Shown here piece by piece: positions 1 through 6,319 of a stretch of 6,319 bases of DNA. This stretch comes from Clostridiales bacterium UBA4717 (GTDB lineage: Bacteria > Bacillota > Clostridia > Oscillospirales > CAG-272). The DNA lies in NCBI GenBank assembly GCA_002404395.1, contig DHJP01000116.1, positions 1 to 6,319 on the forward strand. Reading direction: 5' to 3'. The notes below the pieces were generated by a model. It did not search any database. It was not told where the DNA came from and saw only the letters and a program-made list of their open reading frames with translations. Each line of letters starts with the position of its first letter. Positions within the stretch are counted from its first letter, which is position 1. Both the position numbers and the translations under genes were made by a program.

Positions 1-359
1 AAAATTACCGGAATGTTCTTCGCCTTAGCCATGTCGATTATGTTCTGAGCGGCGTCGTTGGAACCGGTGTCGACCACGTTGACGATAAGCAATCTTGAGC
101 CTTTGGCTATCGCGGTCGTGACCTGCTCGGTCTGAGTCGTCTGATTGCCGTTGGCGTCATAATCGTTGTACTTGAGCCCCGCCGACGAAAGCAGCTTGCC
201 CATCGCGGTGCGCACGCTTGAAATGTAGGTGTCGCTGAAGGTGTAGTAGAAGACTGCTACGTCGCCGTCAGCCTGTGAGTCGGCGCCGCAAGCGGCAAGT
301 CCGAGCACGCTTGCCGATACCAAGATCAGCGCGAGCATAACAGAAAGCAGTTTTTTCAT
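1..359 (-). CDS. mglB: Galactose/methyl-galactoside-type ABC transporter substrate-binding lipoprotein, N-terminal part (cut by window edge)
   Basis: This is the first 119 residues of an exported sugar-binding protein; the rest lies beyond position 1. Residues 1-24 form a lipoprotein signal: MKK, a hydrophobic stretch, then a lipobox L-A-A-C with the acylated Cys at 24. The mature protein would therefore be tethered to the outer face of the membrane and would deliver sugar to an ABC permease. From residue 33 the sequence follows the periplasmic-binding-protein type 1 fold of the MglB family: a VAVFYYTFSDTYISSV strand-helix, a QTTQTEQVTTAIAKG segment, then LLIVNVVDT and AKAKNIPVIF. By my alignment from memory, Y39, D43 and Y45 sit where E. 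coli MglB has Tyr10, Asp14 and Phe16, the sugar-contacting residues. The ATG has a GGAGGT ribosome binding site 7 nt upstream. The family call is good. Galactose specificity is inferred, and ribose- or other sugar-binding relatives remain possible because most ligand residues are off the window. Confidence 0.85.
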   Translation of the reverse strand, partial: MKKLLSVMLALILVSASVLGLAACGADSQADGDVAVFYYTFSDTYISSVRTAMGKLLSSAGLKYNDYDANGNQTTQTEQVTTAIAKGSRLLIVNVVDTGSNDAAQNIIDMAKAKNIPVI

Positions 360-366
360 TTGAGTT

Positions 367-372
367 ACCTCC
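367..372 (-). promoter_or_regulatory. Ribosome binding site of the sugar-binding lipoprotein gene
   Basis: The minus strand reads GGAGGT, 7 nt before the ATG at 359. It is close to the perfect anti-16S complement and fixes the start codon. Confidence 0.85.
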
Positions 373-393
373 GTTTTAATTGATTTTCGTATT

Positions 394-407
394 ACGACCT
401 CCGTCGT
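394..407 (-). repeat. Short inverted repeat at the predicted 5' end of the sugar-binding gene transcript
   Basis: Arms ACGAC and GTCGT (5 bp, perfect) flank a four-base loop GGAG on the minus strand. The repeat begins at about the predicted transcription start. The transcript could therefore carry a 5'-terminal hairpin whose loop resembles a Shine-Dalgarno sequence, or the DNA palindrome could be an operator covering +1. Neither role is shown. Confidence 0.4.
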
Positions 408-413
408 GCTTTT

Positions 414-442
414 ATTATAGAACAAAACCCGCCGCATTTGAA
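414..442 (-). promoter_or_regulatory. Predicted vegetative promoter of the sugar-binding lipoprotein gene
   Basis: On the minus strand the -10 box is a perfect TATAAT (414-419). A -35-like TTCAAA (437-442, 4 of 6 matches to TTGACA) lies exactly 17 nt upstream. Transcription would begin near 407, giving a leader of about 48 nt. The perfect -10 and correct spacing support it; the -35 is weak, which is compatible with activation by a sugar-responsive regulator, but no regulator site can be named. Confidence 0.65.
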
Positions 443-444
443 TA

Positions 445-457
445 GAATAATTTATTC
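445..457. repeat. A+T-rich inverted repeat just upstream of the -35 box
   Basis: GAATAA and TTATTC arms (6 bp, perfect) surround a single T. The repeat sits 2 bp upstream of the proposed -35 of the sugar-binding gene. The position suits an operator or an UP-like element; the low complexity makes chance occurrence plausible. Confidence 0.3.
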
Positions 458-482
458 ACTATGTACAAAAATCTACGCAATC

Positions 483-517
483 AAAAAACGCCTTCGGATA
501 TTTTCACCCGAAAGCGT
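483..517 (-). terminator. Second (distal) intrinsic terminator, minus strand
   Basis: On the minus strand an ACGCTTTCGG arm (508-517) pairs with CCGAAGGCGT (488-497), 9 of 10 pairs with one A/C mismatch, across a 10-nt A+T-rich loop. It runs straight into a T6 run (483-488). No T-run follows on the plus strand, so it acts leftward. It lies about 175 nt past the ileS terminator and before the promoter of the sugar-binding gene, so it could serve as a backup that insulates that gene from ileS readthrough, or end a short transcript from 518-690. Confidence 0.7.
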
Positions 518-539
518 CAAAATACTCGTCTCTTGCGCC

Positions 540-685
540 CTCACCGCGCACTGCACGGTCCTGCACTCTGCCCTGTGTTCTGCGCAGTCACACCCTGTTC
601 GCTCAACTCCGCGCACTGTCTCGCCTCCTGCACGTTTGCACTCTGCGCTGTGCCCGCACTCTGCCACGTGTTCTGCACATTCGCA
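540..685. repeat. Degenerate GCACTCTGC-type repeat tract
   Basis: A C/T/G-rich tract is built from imperfect copies of a unit of about 18-21 nt, reading roughly GCACTCTGC-CNG-TGTTCTGC. The best copies are 563-583 and 656-676 (19 of 21 identical by eye). A shorter copy at 638-655 abuts the second, and weaker echoes lie around 547-563 and 611-632. Open frames of 60-140 codons cross it on both strands, but none has a ribosome binding site and their composition (Cys, His, Ser, Ala runs) simply reflects the repeat. It is treated as non-coding. Confidence 0.6.
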
Positions 686-690
686 CCTAT

Positions 691-723
691 AAAAAACCGG
701 ACGAAGCTTTTGCGCTTCGTCCG
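691..723 (-). terminator. Intrinsic terminator of ileS
   Basis: A perfect 10-bp stem, CGGACGAAGC (698-707) with GCTTCGTCCG (714-723), closes a 6-nt loop. On the minus strand it is followed by G and T6 (691-696, with one G at 697). It begins 12 nt after the ileS stop codon. On the plus strand the stem is followed by TGTTTTATT, so weak rightward activity is possible. Confidence 0.9.
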
Positions 724-735
724 TGTTTTATTATC

Positions 736-3849
<3,114 letters not shown>

Positions 3850-3854
3850 GATTT

Positions 3855-3860
3855 CCTCCT
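3855..3860 (-). promoter_or_regulatory. ileS ribosome binding site (decides the start)
   Basis: AGGAGG on the minus strand sits 5 nt before the ATG at 3849. It rules out the upstream in-frame ATG at 3963, which lies inside the T-box leader and has no such site. Confidence 0.9.
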
Positions 3861-3867
3861 GAGATAC

Positions 3868-3897
3868 AAAAAATACCTCCGTCCCACAGGACGAAGG
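3868..3897 (-). terminator. T-box-controlled intrinsic terminator (attenuator) of ileS
   Basis: On the minus strand CCTTCGTCC (3889-3897) pairs with GGACGGAGG (3876-3884), 9 pairs including one G-U, across a 4-nt loop. After TA comes T6 (3868-3873). The 5' arm also carries the CCTTCGTCC segment needed for the antiterminator, so the two structures exclude each other. It ends 7 nt before the ileS ribosome binding site. Confidence 0.9.
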
Positions 3898-4097
3898 CAC
3901 GCTTCGCTTATAGACCACCTGCATACGAACATATGCTCCCGGGATAACGGTCGGCTCCGGCAAAGGCTAACCGCGCACGGCTCACCCCGCAGCTCATGAG
4001 TGATCTTCACGCAAGGCTCGTCGTGCCGGGCTCGCACCCTCCCCGGCTCGCTTGGACTTTCCCCCTGCGCTACTGTCTCAATCCACGCTTTTTACAC
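3868..4097 (-). promoter_or_regulatory. T-box riboswitch leader of ileS, specifier AUC (isoleucine)
   Basis: The leader binds uncharged tRNA-Ile and then favours an antiterminator over the terminator, raising ileS expression when isoleucylation fails. Stem I is visible on the minus strand. TGAG (4077-4080) pairs with CTCA (3997-4000) below the specifier loop, and GCGCAGGG pairs with CCTTGCGT above it. The loop holds ACAGTA on one side and GAAGATCA on the other, with the AUC specifier at 4002-4004. The distal part GCGAGCCGGGGAGGGTGCGA with a closing GCCGGG/CCCGGC stem (4042-4047/4025-4030) resembles the conserved Stem I apex. A stem III-like CGGT...ACCG hairpin ends in the characteristic CCGTTATC. 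The acceptor-binding UGGU lies at 3914-3917 and would pair with ACCA, as expected for tRNA-Ile with discriminator A. The bases after UGGU depart from the usual consensus. The leader ends in the terminator at 3868-3897. Confidence 0.93.
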
Positions 4098-4103
4098 GGC
4101 TAC

Positions 4104-4132
4104 ATGATACCACACTTATTTACTTTTGTCAA
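4104..4132 (-). promoter_or_regulatory. ileS promoter
   Basis: On the minus strand a perfect -35 TTGACA (4127-4132) is followed after 17 nt by -10 TATCAT (4104-4109). The predicted start is near 4097, just before the T-box Stem I, so the whole riboswitch is transcribed. Confidence 0.88.
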
Positions 4133-4139
4133 GTGCGCG

Positions 4140-4318
4140 GCGCAAGTTTTTGAGAGACGGACGGTCTCAGATACGAAAAAGCCGCGATATCCGATCAAAC
4201 GAACGGAAATTTTCCGCATATTGCGCCGCGCGCTTTCTGCCTTGAGCGCGCATGACGGCGCTTTGCAGCCCCGCCTTTTTCCGGAAAATAAATGAAGTCG
4301 GAATTTACGCTGTTTGGC
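4140..4318. other. Intergenic segment between divergent promoters; inverted repeats, no gene seen
   Basis: No coding region with a ribosome binding site is present. It holds four inverted repeats: GAGAC/GTCTC (4154-4158/4164-4168); CGGAAA-T-TTTCCG (4204-4216); a G+C-rich stem, GCGCCG+CGCGC (4223-4233) against GCGCG (4246-4250) and CGGCGC (4256-4261) with a 5-nt bulge; and the perfect 12-bp palindrome TTTTCCGGAAAA (4277-4288). None is followed by a T-run in the right place for a terminator. The two TTTTCCG-containing palindromes lie 5' of the rightward promoter and could be operator sites; this is a guess. Confidence 0.5.
4277..4288. repeat. 12-bp perfect palindrome upstream of the lipid-gene promoter
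   Basis: TTTTCCGGAAAA is exactly self-complementary and ends 30 bp before the -35 box at 4319. A related site, CGGAAATTTTCCG at 4204-4216, shares the TTTTCCG half. The pair could bind a dimeric regulator of the downstream glycolipid genes, but no known operator consensus was recognised. Confidence 0.35.
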
Positions 4319-4347
4319 TTGATTTTATGCGTAACATACGCTATAAT
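4319..4347 (+). promoter_or_regulatory. Promoter of the glycosyltransferase/acyltransferase unit
   Basis: The -35 box is TTGATT (4319-4324, 4 of 6 matches) and the -10 is a perfect TATAAT (4342-4347), spaced by 17 nt. The predicted start is near 4354, leaving an untranslated leader of about 230 nt before the start codon at 4587. This is unusually long for a simple gene. Confidence 0.75.
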
Positions 4348-4386
4348 ATAAAACAGTATCAAAAGCGGCTTTGAACCCCCCCCGCG

Positions 4387-4461
4387 ATGCAGTGTATCGT
4401 GTACCGGGTTTTACGATGCCGTGAATATAATAAATATGAAACCGTAAATTTGTTCAAATAA
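4387..4461 (+). other. Possible 24-codon leader ORF (weak)
   Basis: ATG at 4387 opens MQCIVYRVLRCREYNKYETV..., ending at TAA 4459-4461, 6 nt before the first switching segment at 4468. No Shine-Dalgarno is visible; the upstream bases are a C8 tract. It is recorded because its stop codon is placed where a translating ribosome would influence the alternative hairpins. It is more likely chance than a real gene. Confidence 0.15.
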
Positions 4462-4584
4462 ATGCGGACCGGCGTGAAAGCGCGGTCTCCGCCGGTGAAG
4501 GCTCGGTTTTTACGTCAGACTCCGAGCACCGGCACGAAGATTCACGTTTGCTTTTTTGGGTCGGCTTCGCCGACACGGGGATAA
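4462..4584 (+). other. Possible 40-codon ORF abutting the glycosyltransferase start (weak)
   Basis: ATG at 4462 directly follows the TAA of the preceding small frame. This frame ends at TAA 4582-4584, two bases before the glycosyltransferase ATG. The predicted peptide is basic and rich in Arg, Pro, Ser and Thr (begins MRTGVKARSPPVKARF), resembling translated G+C-rich non-coding sequence, and no ribosome binding site precedes it. The tight TAA-ATG and TAA-GT-ATG junctions are what translational coupling would look like, but evidence for translation is absent. Confidence 0.15.
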
Positions 4585-4591
4585 GTATGAA
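4537..4591 (+). repeat. Start-proximal repeat block, copy 1 (before the glycosyltransferase)
   Basis: This block matches 5826-5878 in sequence and in placement relative to the start codon. The first 21 bases (AARATTYACGYTTGC followed by T6) agree at 18 of 21 positions, with only transitions. The last part is also alike: GACACGGGGATAAGTATGAA here versus GACAAGGGGATCAATATGAA. Both copies provide the GGGGAT ribosome binding site. Confidence 0.6.
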
Positions 4592-5738
4592 AGTTCTCAT
4601 TCTCTCGGTGACCGCGGGACAGGGTCACAATTCGACCGCAAAAGCACTGTCCGACTATCTGAGCTCTAAGGGCGCCGACGTGCGCGTGCTCGACACGGTC
4701 AGATATATCAACCGTTTCCTCGGAAAAACGGTCGATAAAGGCTATCTTTTCGTTTCAAGCAAGGTCAAACTTGCCTACAAGAGCTTCTATCGGCTCGCGG
4801 AGCTGCGCCACAAAGCCTCGGAAAACTCGCCGAGCGCGCTGACCCTCTCCCTGCTCTCGATGAAGCTTGAAAAATACATATCCTCGTACGACCCCGACGT
4901 GATAATCTGCACGCACGTCTTTGCCGGAATAATCGTGGATATTCTGAAGAACAAAGCCAAAATACGCGCGCGCTCGATAGGTATTCTCACCGACTTCGCC
5001 TTTCACCCCTATTGGGAGGAAAGCGACGCGCTCGATTATGTGGTCGTACCGAATGAAAATCTGCTCTACGGCGCGCTTCAGAAAGGCTATGTCAAAGAAC
5101 AGGTGCTGCCTTTCGGCATACCGATAAACCCGAAGTTTGAGCACACGAGAGATAAAAAAAGCGCGCGCGAAGCGCTCGGACTCGATCCGGATCGACTGAC
5201 CTTTTTGCTGATGGGCGGCAGCATGGGCTACGGAAACATTGCCGAAACGCTTGGATCGCTTGACCGCATAGAGTCGGATTTTCAGATAATCTGCGTGTGC
5301 GGCAACAACAGCAAAGCCAAGGAGCATATCGACACGCTTGAATTTTCAAAGCGGGTGCTGAACCTCGGCTTCGTCGATTACGTTGACCTCCTGATGGACG
5401 CCTCCGACTGCATAGTTACAAAGCCCGGCGGACTTACCACCTCGGAGTCGATGGCAAAGGGACTTCCGATGATAATAGTGAATCCGATCCCCGGTCAGGA
5501 GGACCGCAACACCGAATTTTTACTCAACAACGGTGCCGCAATGGCGGTCAGCCCGACCCTGCCGCTTGAGGAGATCGTGTGGACGCTGTGCAACAATCCG
5601 CAAAGGCTCGCGCTGATGAAAGAGTCGATAAAGCTCTTCGCGCATCCCGACTCAACGCGCCGTATCTGCGATTTCGCCGTTGAATTGTGCAAGTCGAACT
5701 CCTTTGAGCCGAAGCCTGCGGGCTCCGACCGAACATAA
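4587..5738 (+). CDS. MGDG-synthase/UgtP-like glycosyltransferase (GT28), probable diacylglycerol glycosyltransferase
   Basis: This membrane-associated, cytosol-facing enzyme is expected to transfer a sugar from a UDP-sugar to diacylglycerol, making glycolipid for the membrane or as a lipoteichoic-acid anchor. The protein is 383 residues. Residues 1-20 (MKVLILSVTAGQGHNSTAKA) carry the G-x-G-H motif with the conserved His14 of the MGDG-synthase N-terminal domain. DVIICTHVFAG (104-114) and ILTDFAFHPYW (133-143) follow in that domain. The C-terminal GT28 nucleotide-sugar half has MGGSMG (209-214), GFVDYVDLLMDASD (261-274), TKPGGLTTSESMAKGLPMI (278-296) and PIPGQEDRN (300-308). The length is usual for the family. 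The start at 4587 is chosen because it opens directly on the MKVLILSVTAGQGH strand. The in-frame TTG 13 codons upstream adds no family sequence. The ribosome binding site is only GGGG 6 nt upstream. Sugar, acceptor and processivity cannot be read from sequence. Confidence 0.9.
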   Translation: MKVLILSVTAGQGHNSTAKALSDYLSSKGADVRVLDTVRYINRFLGKTVDKGYLFVSSKVKLAYKSFYRLAELRHKASENSPSALTLSLLSMKLEKYISSYDPDVIICTHVFAGIIVDILKNKAKIRARSIGILTDFAFHPYWEESDALDYVVVPNENLLYGALQKGYVKEQVLPFGIPINPKFEHTRDKKSAREALGLDPDRLTFLLMGGSMGYGNIAETLGSLDRIESDFQIICVCGNNSKAKEHIDTLEFSKRVLNLGFVDYVDLLMDASDCIVTKPGGLTTSESMAKGLPMIIVNPIPGQEDRNTEFLLNNGAAMAVSPTLPLEEIVWTLCNNPQRLALMKESIKLFAHPDSTRRICDFAVELCKSNSFEPKPAGSDRT

Positions 5739-5873
5739 GCGCCCTCAGGCGGAAATAACGCAAGATCGCCGTCGCCGCAAGGCGATAATTCAAATCTCAC
5801 GCCCGAATCCTGCTTCGTCTGTCTGAAAATTTACGCTTGCTTTTTTATCCGGCGTTCCGACAAGGGGATCAAT
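5739..5873 (+). other. Spacer between the two lipid genes, with a GNRA-loop hairpin
   Basis: The 135-nt spacer has no convincing terminator and no clear -35/-10 pair, so the two genes are probably co-transcribed. It contains TCGCC-GCAA-GGCGA (5772-5785), a 5-bp stem with a GNRA-type tetraloop and no T-run after it. It also holds the second copy of the start-proximal block. The T6 at 5841-5846 has no adjacent upstream stem. Confidence 0.45.
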
Positions 5874-5878
5874 ATGAA
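5826..5878 (+). repeat. Start-proximal repeat block, copy 2 (before the acyltransferase)
   Basis: This is the counterpart of 4537-4591. It shares the AAAATTTACGCTTGC-T6 segment and GACAAGGGGATCAATATG, with a T6-to-ATG distance of 27 nt versus 29 nt in copy 1. The middle part differs: CGGCGTTCCG here allows only a 3-bp stem where copy 1 has a 6-bp hairpin. Confidence 0.6.
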
Positions 5879-6319
5879 GATCAAAGTAATAAAAAAGCCG
5901 TATGAAGAGGTCATACGGCTCAAAAACGACTTCGGCTTCAAGCCGAGGCGGCCGAGCTTTTTACTGCGCACGCTCGTATATCTGCTCTCGCAGCGGGAGC
6001 TGCGAGACGTGCGCTTCAAATGCGACGCCTCCGCACTTGATAAGCTGAAGCGCGGCGAGCCTTTTCTCGCCTTAATGAATCACTCAAGCTTTATAGATCT
6101 GAAGATCGCTTCAAAGATTCTGTATCCGCGCCCTTTCTGCATCGTTTGCACGACCGACGGCTTCATCGGCAAAAAGTGCCTTATGCAAAACCTCGGATGT
6201 ATTCCCGCGATAAAATTCGTCGCCGACACGCGGCTCGTGCGCAACCTCGTATACGCCGTGCGCCGCCTCCGCACGCCGATACTGATGTATCCCGAAGCCA
6301 GCTACAGCTTCGACGGCTG
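5874..6319 (+). CDS. PlsC-like lysophospholipid/1-acylglycerol-3-phosphate acyltransferase, N-terminal part (cut by window edge)
   Basis: The first 148 residues are present. The family transfers an acyl chain to a lysophospholipid, typically 1-acyl-glycerol-3-phosphate to make phosphatidic acid, at the cytoplasmic membrane. NHSSFID (69-75) is the catalytic NHX4D motif with His70 and Asp75. YPEAS (139-143) stands at the FPEGT-like substrate-binding motif, with Ala where Gly is usual. Between them lie FCIVCTTDGFIGKK and LGCIPAIKFVADTRLVRNLVYA, matching the spacing of PlsC-type enzymes. The N-terminal 68 residues are basic, with a modestly hydrophobic stretch (FLLRTLVYLL, 29-38) that may bind the membrane surface. 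ATG 5874 has GGGG 6 nt upstream. It lies 135 nt after the glycosyltransferase, on the same strand. A perfect inverted repeat lies inside the first 16 codons. The exact acceptor lipid is unknown, and the frame is open to the window end. Confidence 0.88.
   Translation, partial: MKIKVIKKPYEEVIRLKNDFGFKPRRPSFLLRTLVYLLSQRELRDVRFKCDASALDKLKRGEPFLALMNHSSFIDLKIASKILYPRPFCIVCTTDGFIGKKCLMQNLGCIPAIKFVADTRLVRNLVYAVRRLRTPILMYPEASYSFDG
5891..5920 (-). terminator. Terminator-like perfect inverted repeat inside the acyltransferase start (antisense orientation)
   Basis: AGCCGTATGA (5896-5905) and TCATACGGCT (5911-5920) pair over 10 bp without mismatch across a 5-nt loop. On the minus strand the stem runs directly into T6 (5891-5896, the stem's last T included). 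This is the form of a Rho-independent terminator for leftward transcription. It lies in codons 8-16 of the acyltransferase, so it could instead act as a hairpin in the sense mRNA just past the start codon. The form is clear; the function is not shown. Confidence 0.5.

Larger units (their letters stand above)
4354..4586 (+). promoter_or_regulatory. Long structured leader upstream of the glycosyltransferase, possible cis-regulatory RNA
   Basis: The leader contains a C8 tract (4376-4383) and a 7-bp hairpin GTATCGT/ACGATGC (4394-4400/4413-4419). Three segments follow: A = ACCGGCG (4468-4474), B = CGCCGGT (4490-4496) and C = ACCGGC (4528-4533). A and C are both complementary to B, so A:B and B:C cannot form together. 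B:C is extended by GCTCGG/CCGAGC (4501-4506/4522-4527) to 12 pairs with a 4-nt bulge. A small hairpin GTCGGC-TTC-GCCGAC (4560-4574) stands 2 nt before the GGGG ribosome binding site. Two ORFs with no visible ribosome binding site tile the leader (4387-4461 and 4462-4584). No known riboswitch class was recognised. Confidence 0.45.

Noticed and set aside
473..667. 64-codon Cys-rich frame on the minus strand
   Set aside because: It has no ribosome binding site or promoter and reads through the distal terminator. Its Cys/Ala/Glu pattern is produced by the nucleotide repeat.
540..685. CRISPR array
   Set aside because: Repeats are degenerate and closely packed, without uniform spacers, and no cas genes are present.
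3850..3963. Upstream in-frame ATG that would add 38 residues to IleS
   Set aside because: The extension lies wholly within the T-box, terminator and ribosome-binding-site region, has no ribosome binding site of its own, and does not resemble an IleS N-terminus. ATG 3849 has AGGAGG at the right distance.
4223..4261. G+C-rich stem in the divergent intergenic region as a terminator
   Set aside because: No T-run follows on either strand; it remains only a possible hairpin.
4552..4557. T6 run as a terminator upstream of the glycosyltransferase
   Set aside because: The nearest strong stem ends at 4533, leaving 18 unpaired bases before the T-run, so the usual terminator geometry is absent. The same holds for T6 at 5841-5846.
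4548..4586. TTG start giving the glycosyltransferase 13 extra residues
   Set aside because: There is no ribosome binding site before the TTG. The family N-terminus begins at MKVLILSVTAGQGH, and the extra part covers the hairpin and ribosome binding site of the real start.
4755..5327. 190-codon minus-strand frame antisense to the glycosyltransferase
   Set aside because: It is a shadow of a well-supported gene, with no ribosome binding site or recognisable motifs.

Overview
The window looks like chromosomal DNA from a Gram-positive member of the Bacillota, most likely an uncultured gut-type Clostridia (Oscillospiraceae/Ruminococcaceae-like). This is an inference from four things: a T-box tRNA-sensing leader in front of ileS, strong AGGAGG-type ribosome binding sites with vegetative TTGACA/TATAAT-type promoters, a lipoprotein signal on a sugar-binding protein, and a processive-type glycolipid synthase. 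Base composition is a little above 50% G+C in genes, with A+T-rich promoters.

Layout. Positions 1-359 (minus) hold the N-terminal third of a galactose/methyl-galactoside-type ABC transporter binding lipoprotein, with its own promoter near 414-442. Positions 360-735 carry no gene. They hold that promoter, two minus-strand intrinsic terminators (483-517 and 691-723) and, between them, a degenerate tract of 'GCACTCTGC' type repeats. Positions 736-3849 (minus) are a complete type-2 isoleucyl-tRNA synthetase of 1037 residues. It is preceded at about 3868-4097 by a T-box riboswitch with an AUC (Ile) specifier and a promoter at 4104-4132. Positions 4140-4320 hold only inverted repeats between the divergent promoters. 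A second promoter at 4319-4347 drives rightward transcription with a long (about 230 nt) structured leader. This leads into a 383-residue MGDG-synthase/UgtP-like glycosyltransferase (4587-5738), followed after 135 nt by a PlsC-like acyltransferase that runs off the window (5874 onward).

Function. The two rightward genes fit a membrane-lipid unit: an acyltransferase of the phosphatidic-acid/lysophospholipid type and a glycosyltransferase that would act on diacylglycerol. ileS is a stand-alone, tRNA-Ile-responsive unit. The sugar-binding lipoprotein probably begins a sugar-uptake operon that continues beyond position 1.

The coding content is ordinary. The more unusual signals are non-coding: (i) three leader segments upstream of the glycosyltransferase that can form two mutually exclusive hairpins; (ii) a similar 53-55 nt block placed directly before the start codons of both lipid genes; (iii) a perfect 10-bp inverted repeat with an adjoining A6 tract inside the start of the acyltransferase gene, which reads as an intrinsic terminator on the opposite strand; (iv) a T-box whose tRNA-acceptor-binding bulge departs from the consensus; and (v) a repeat tract bracketed by two terminators.
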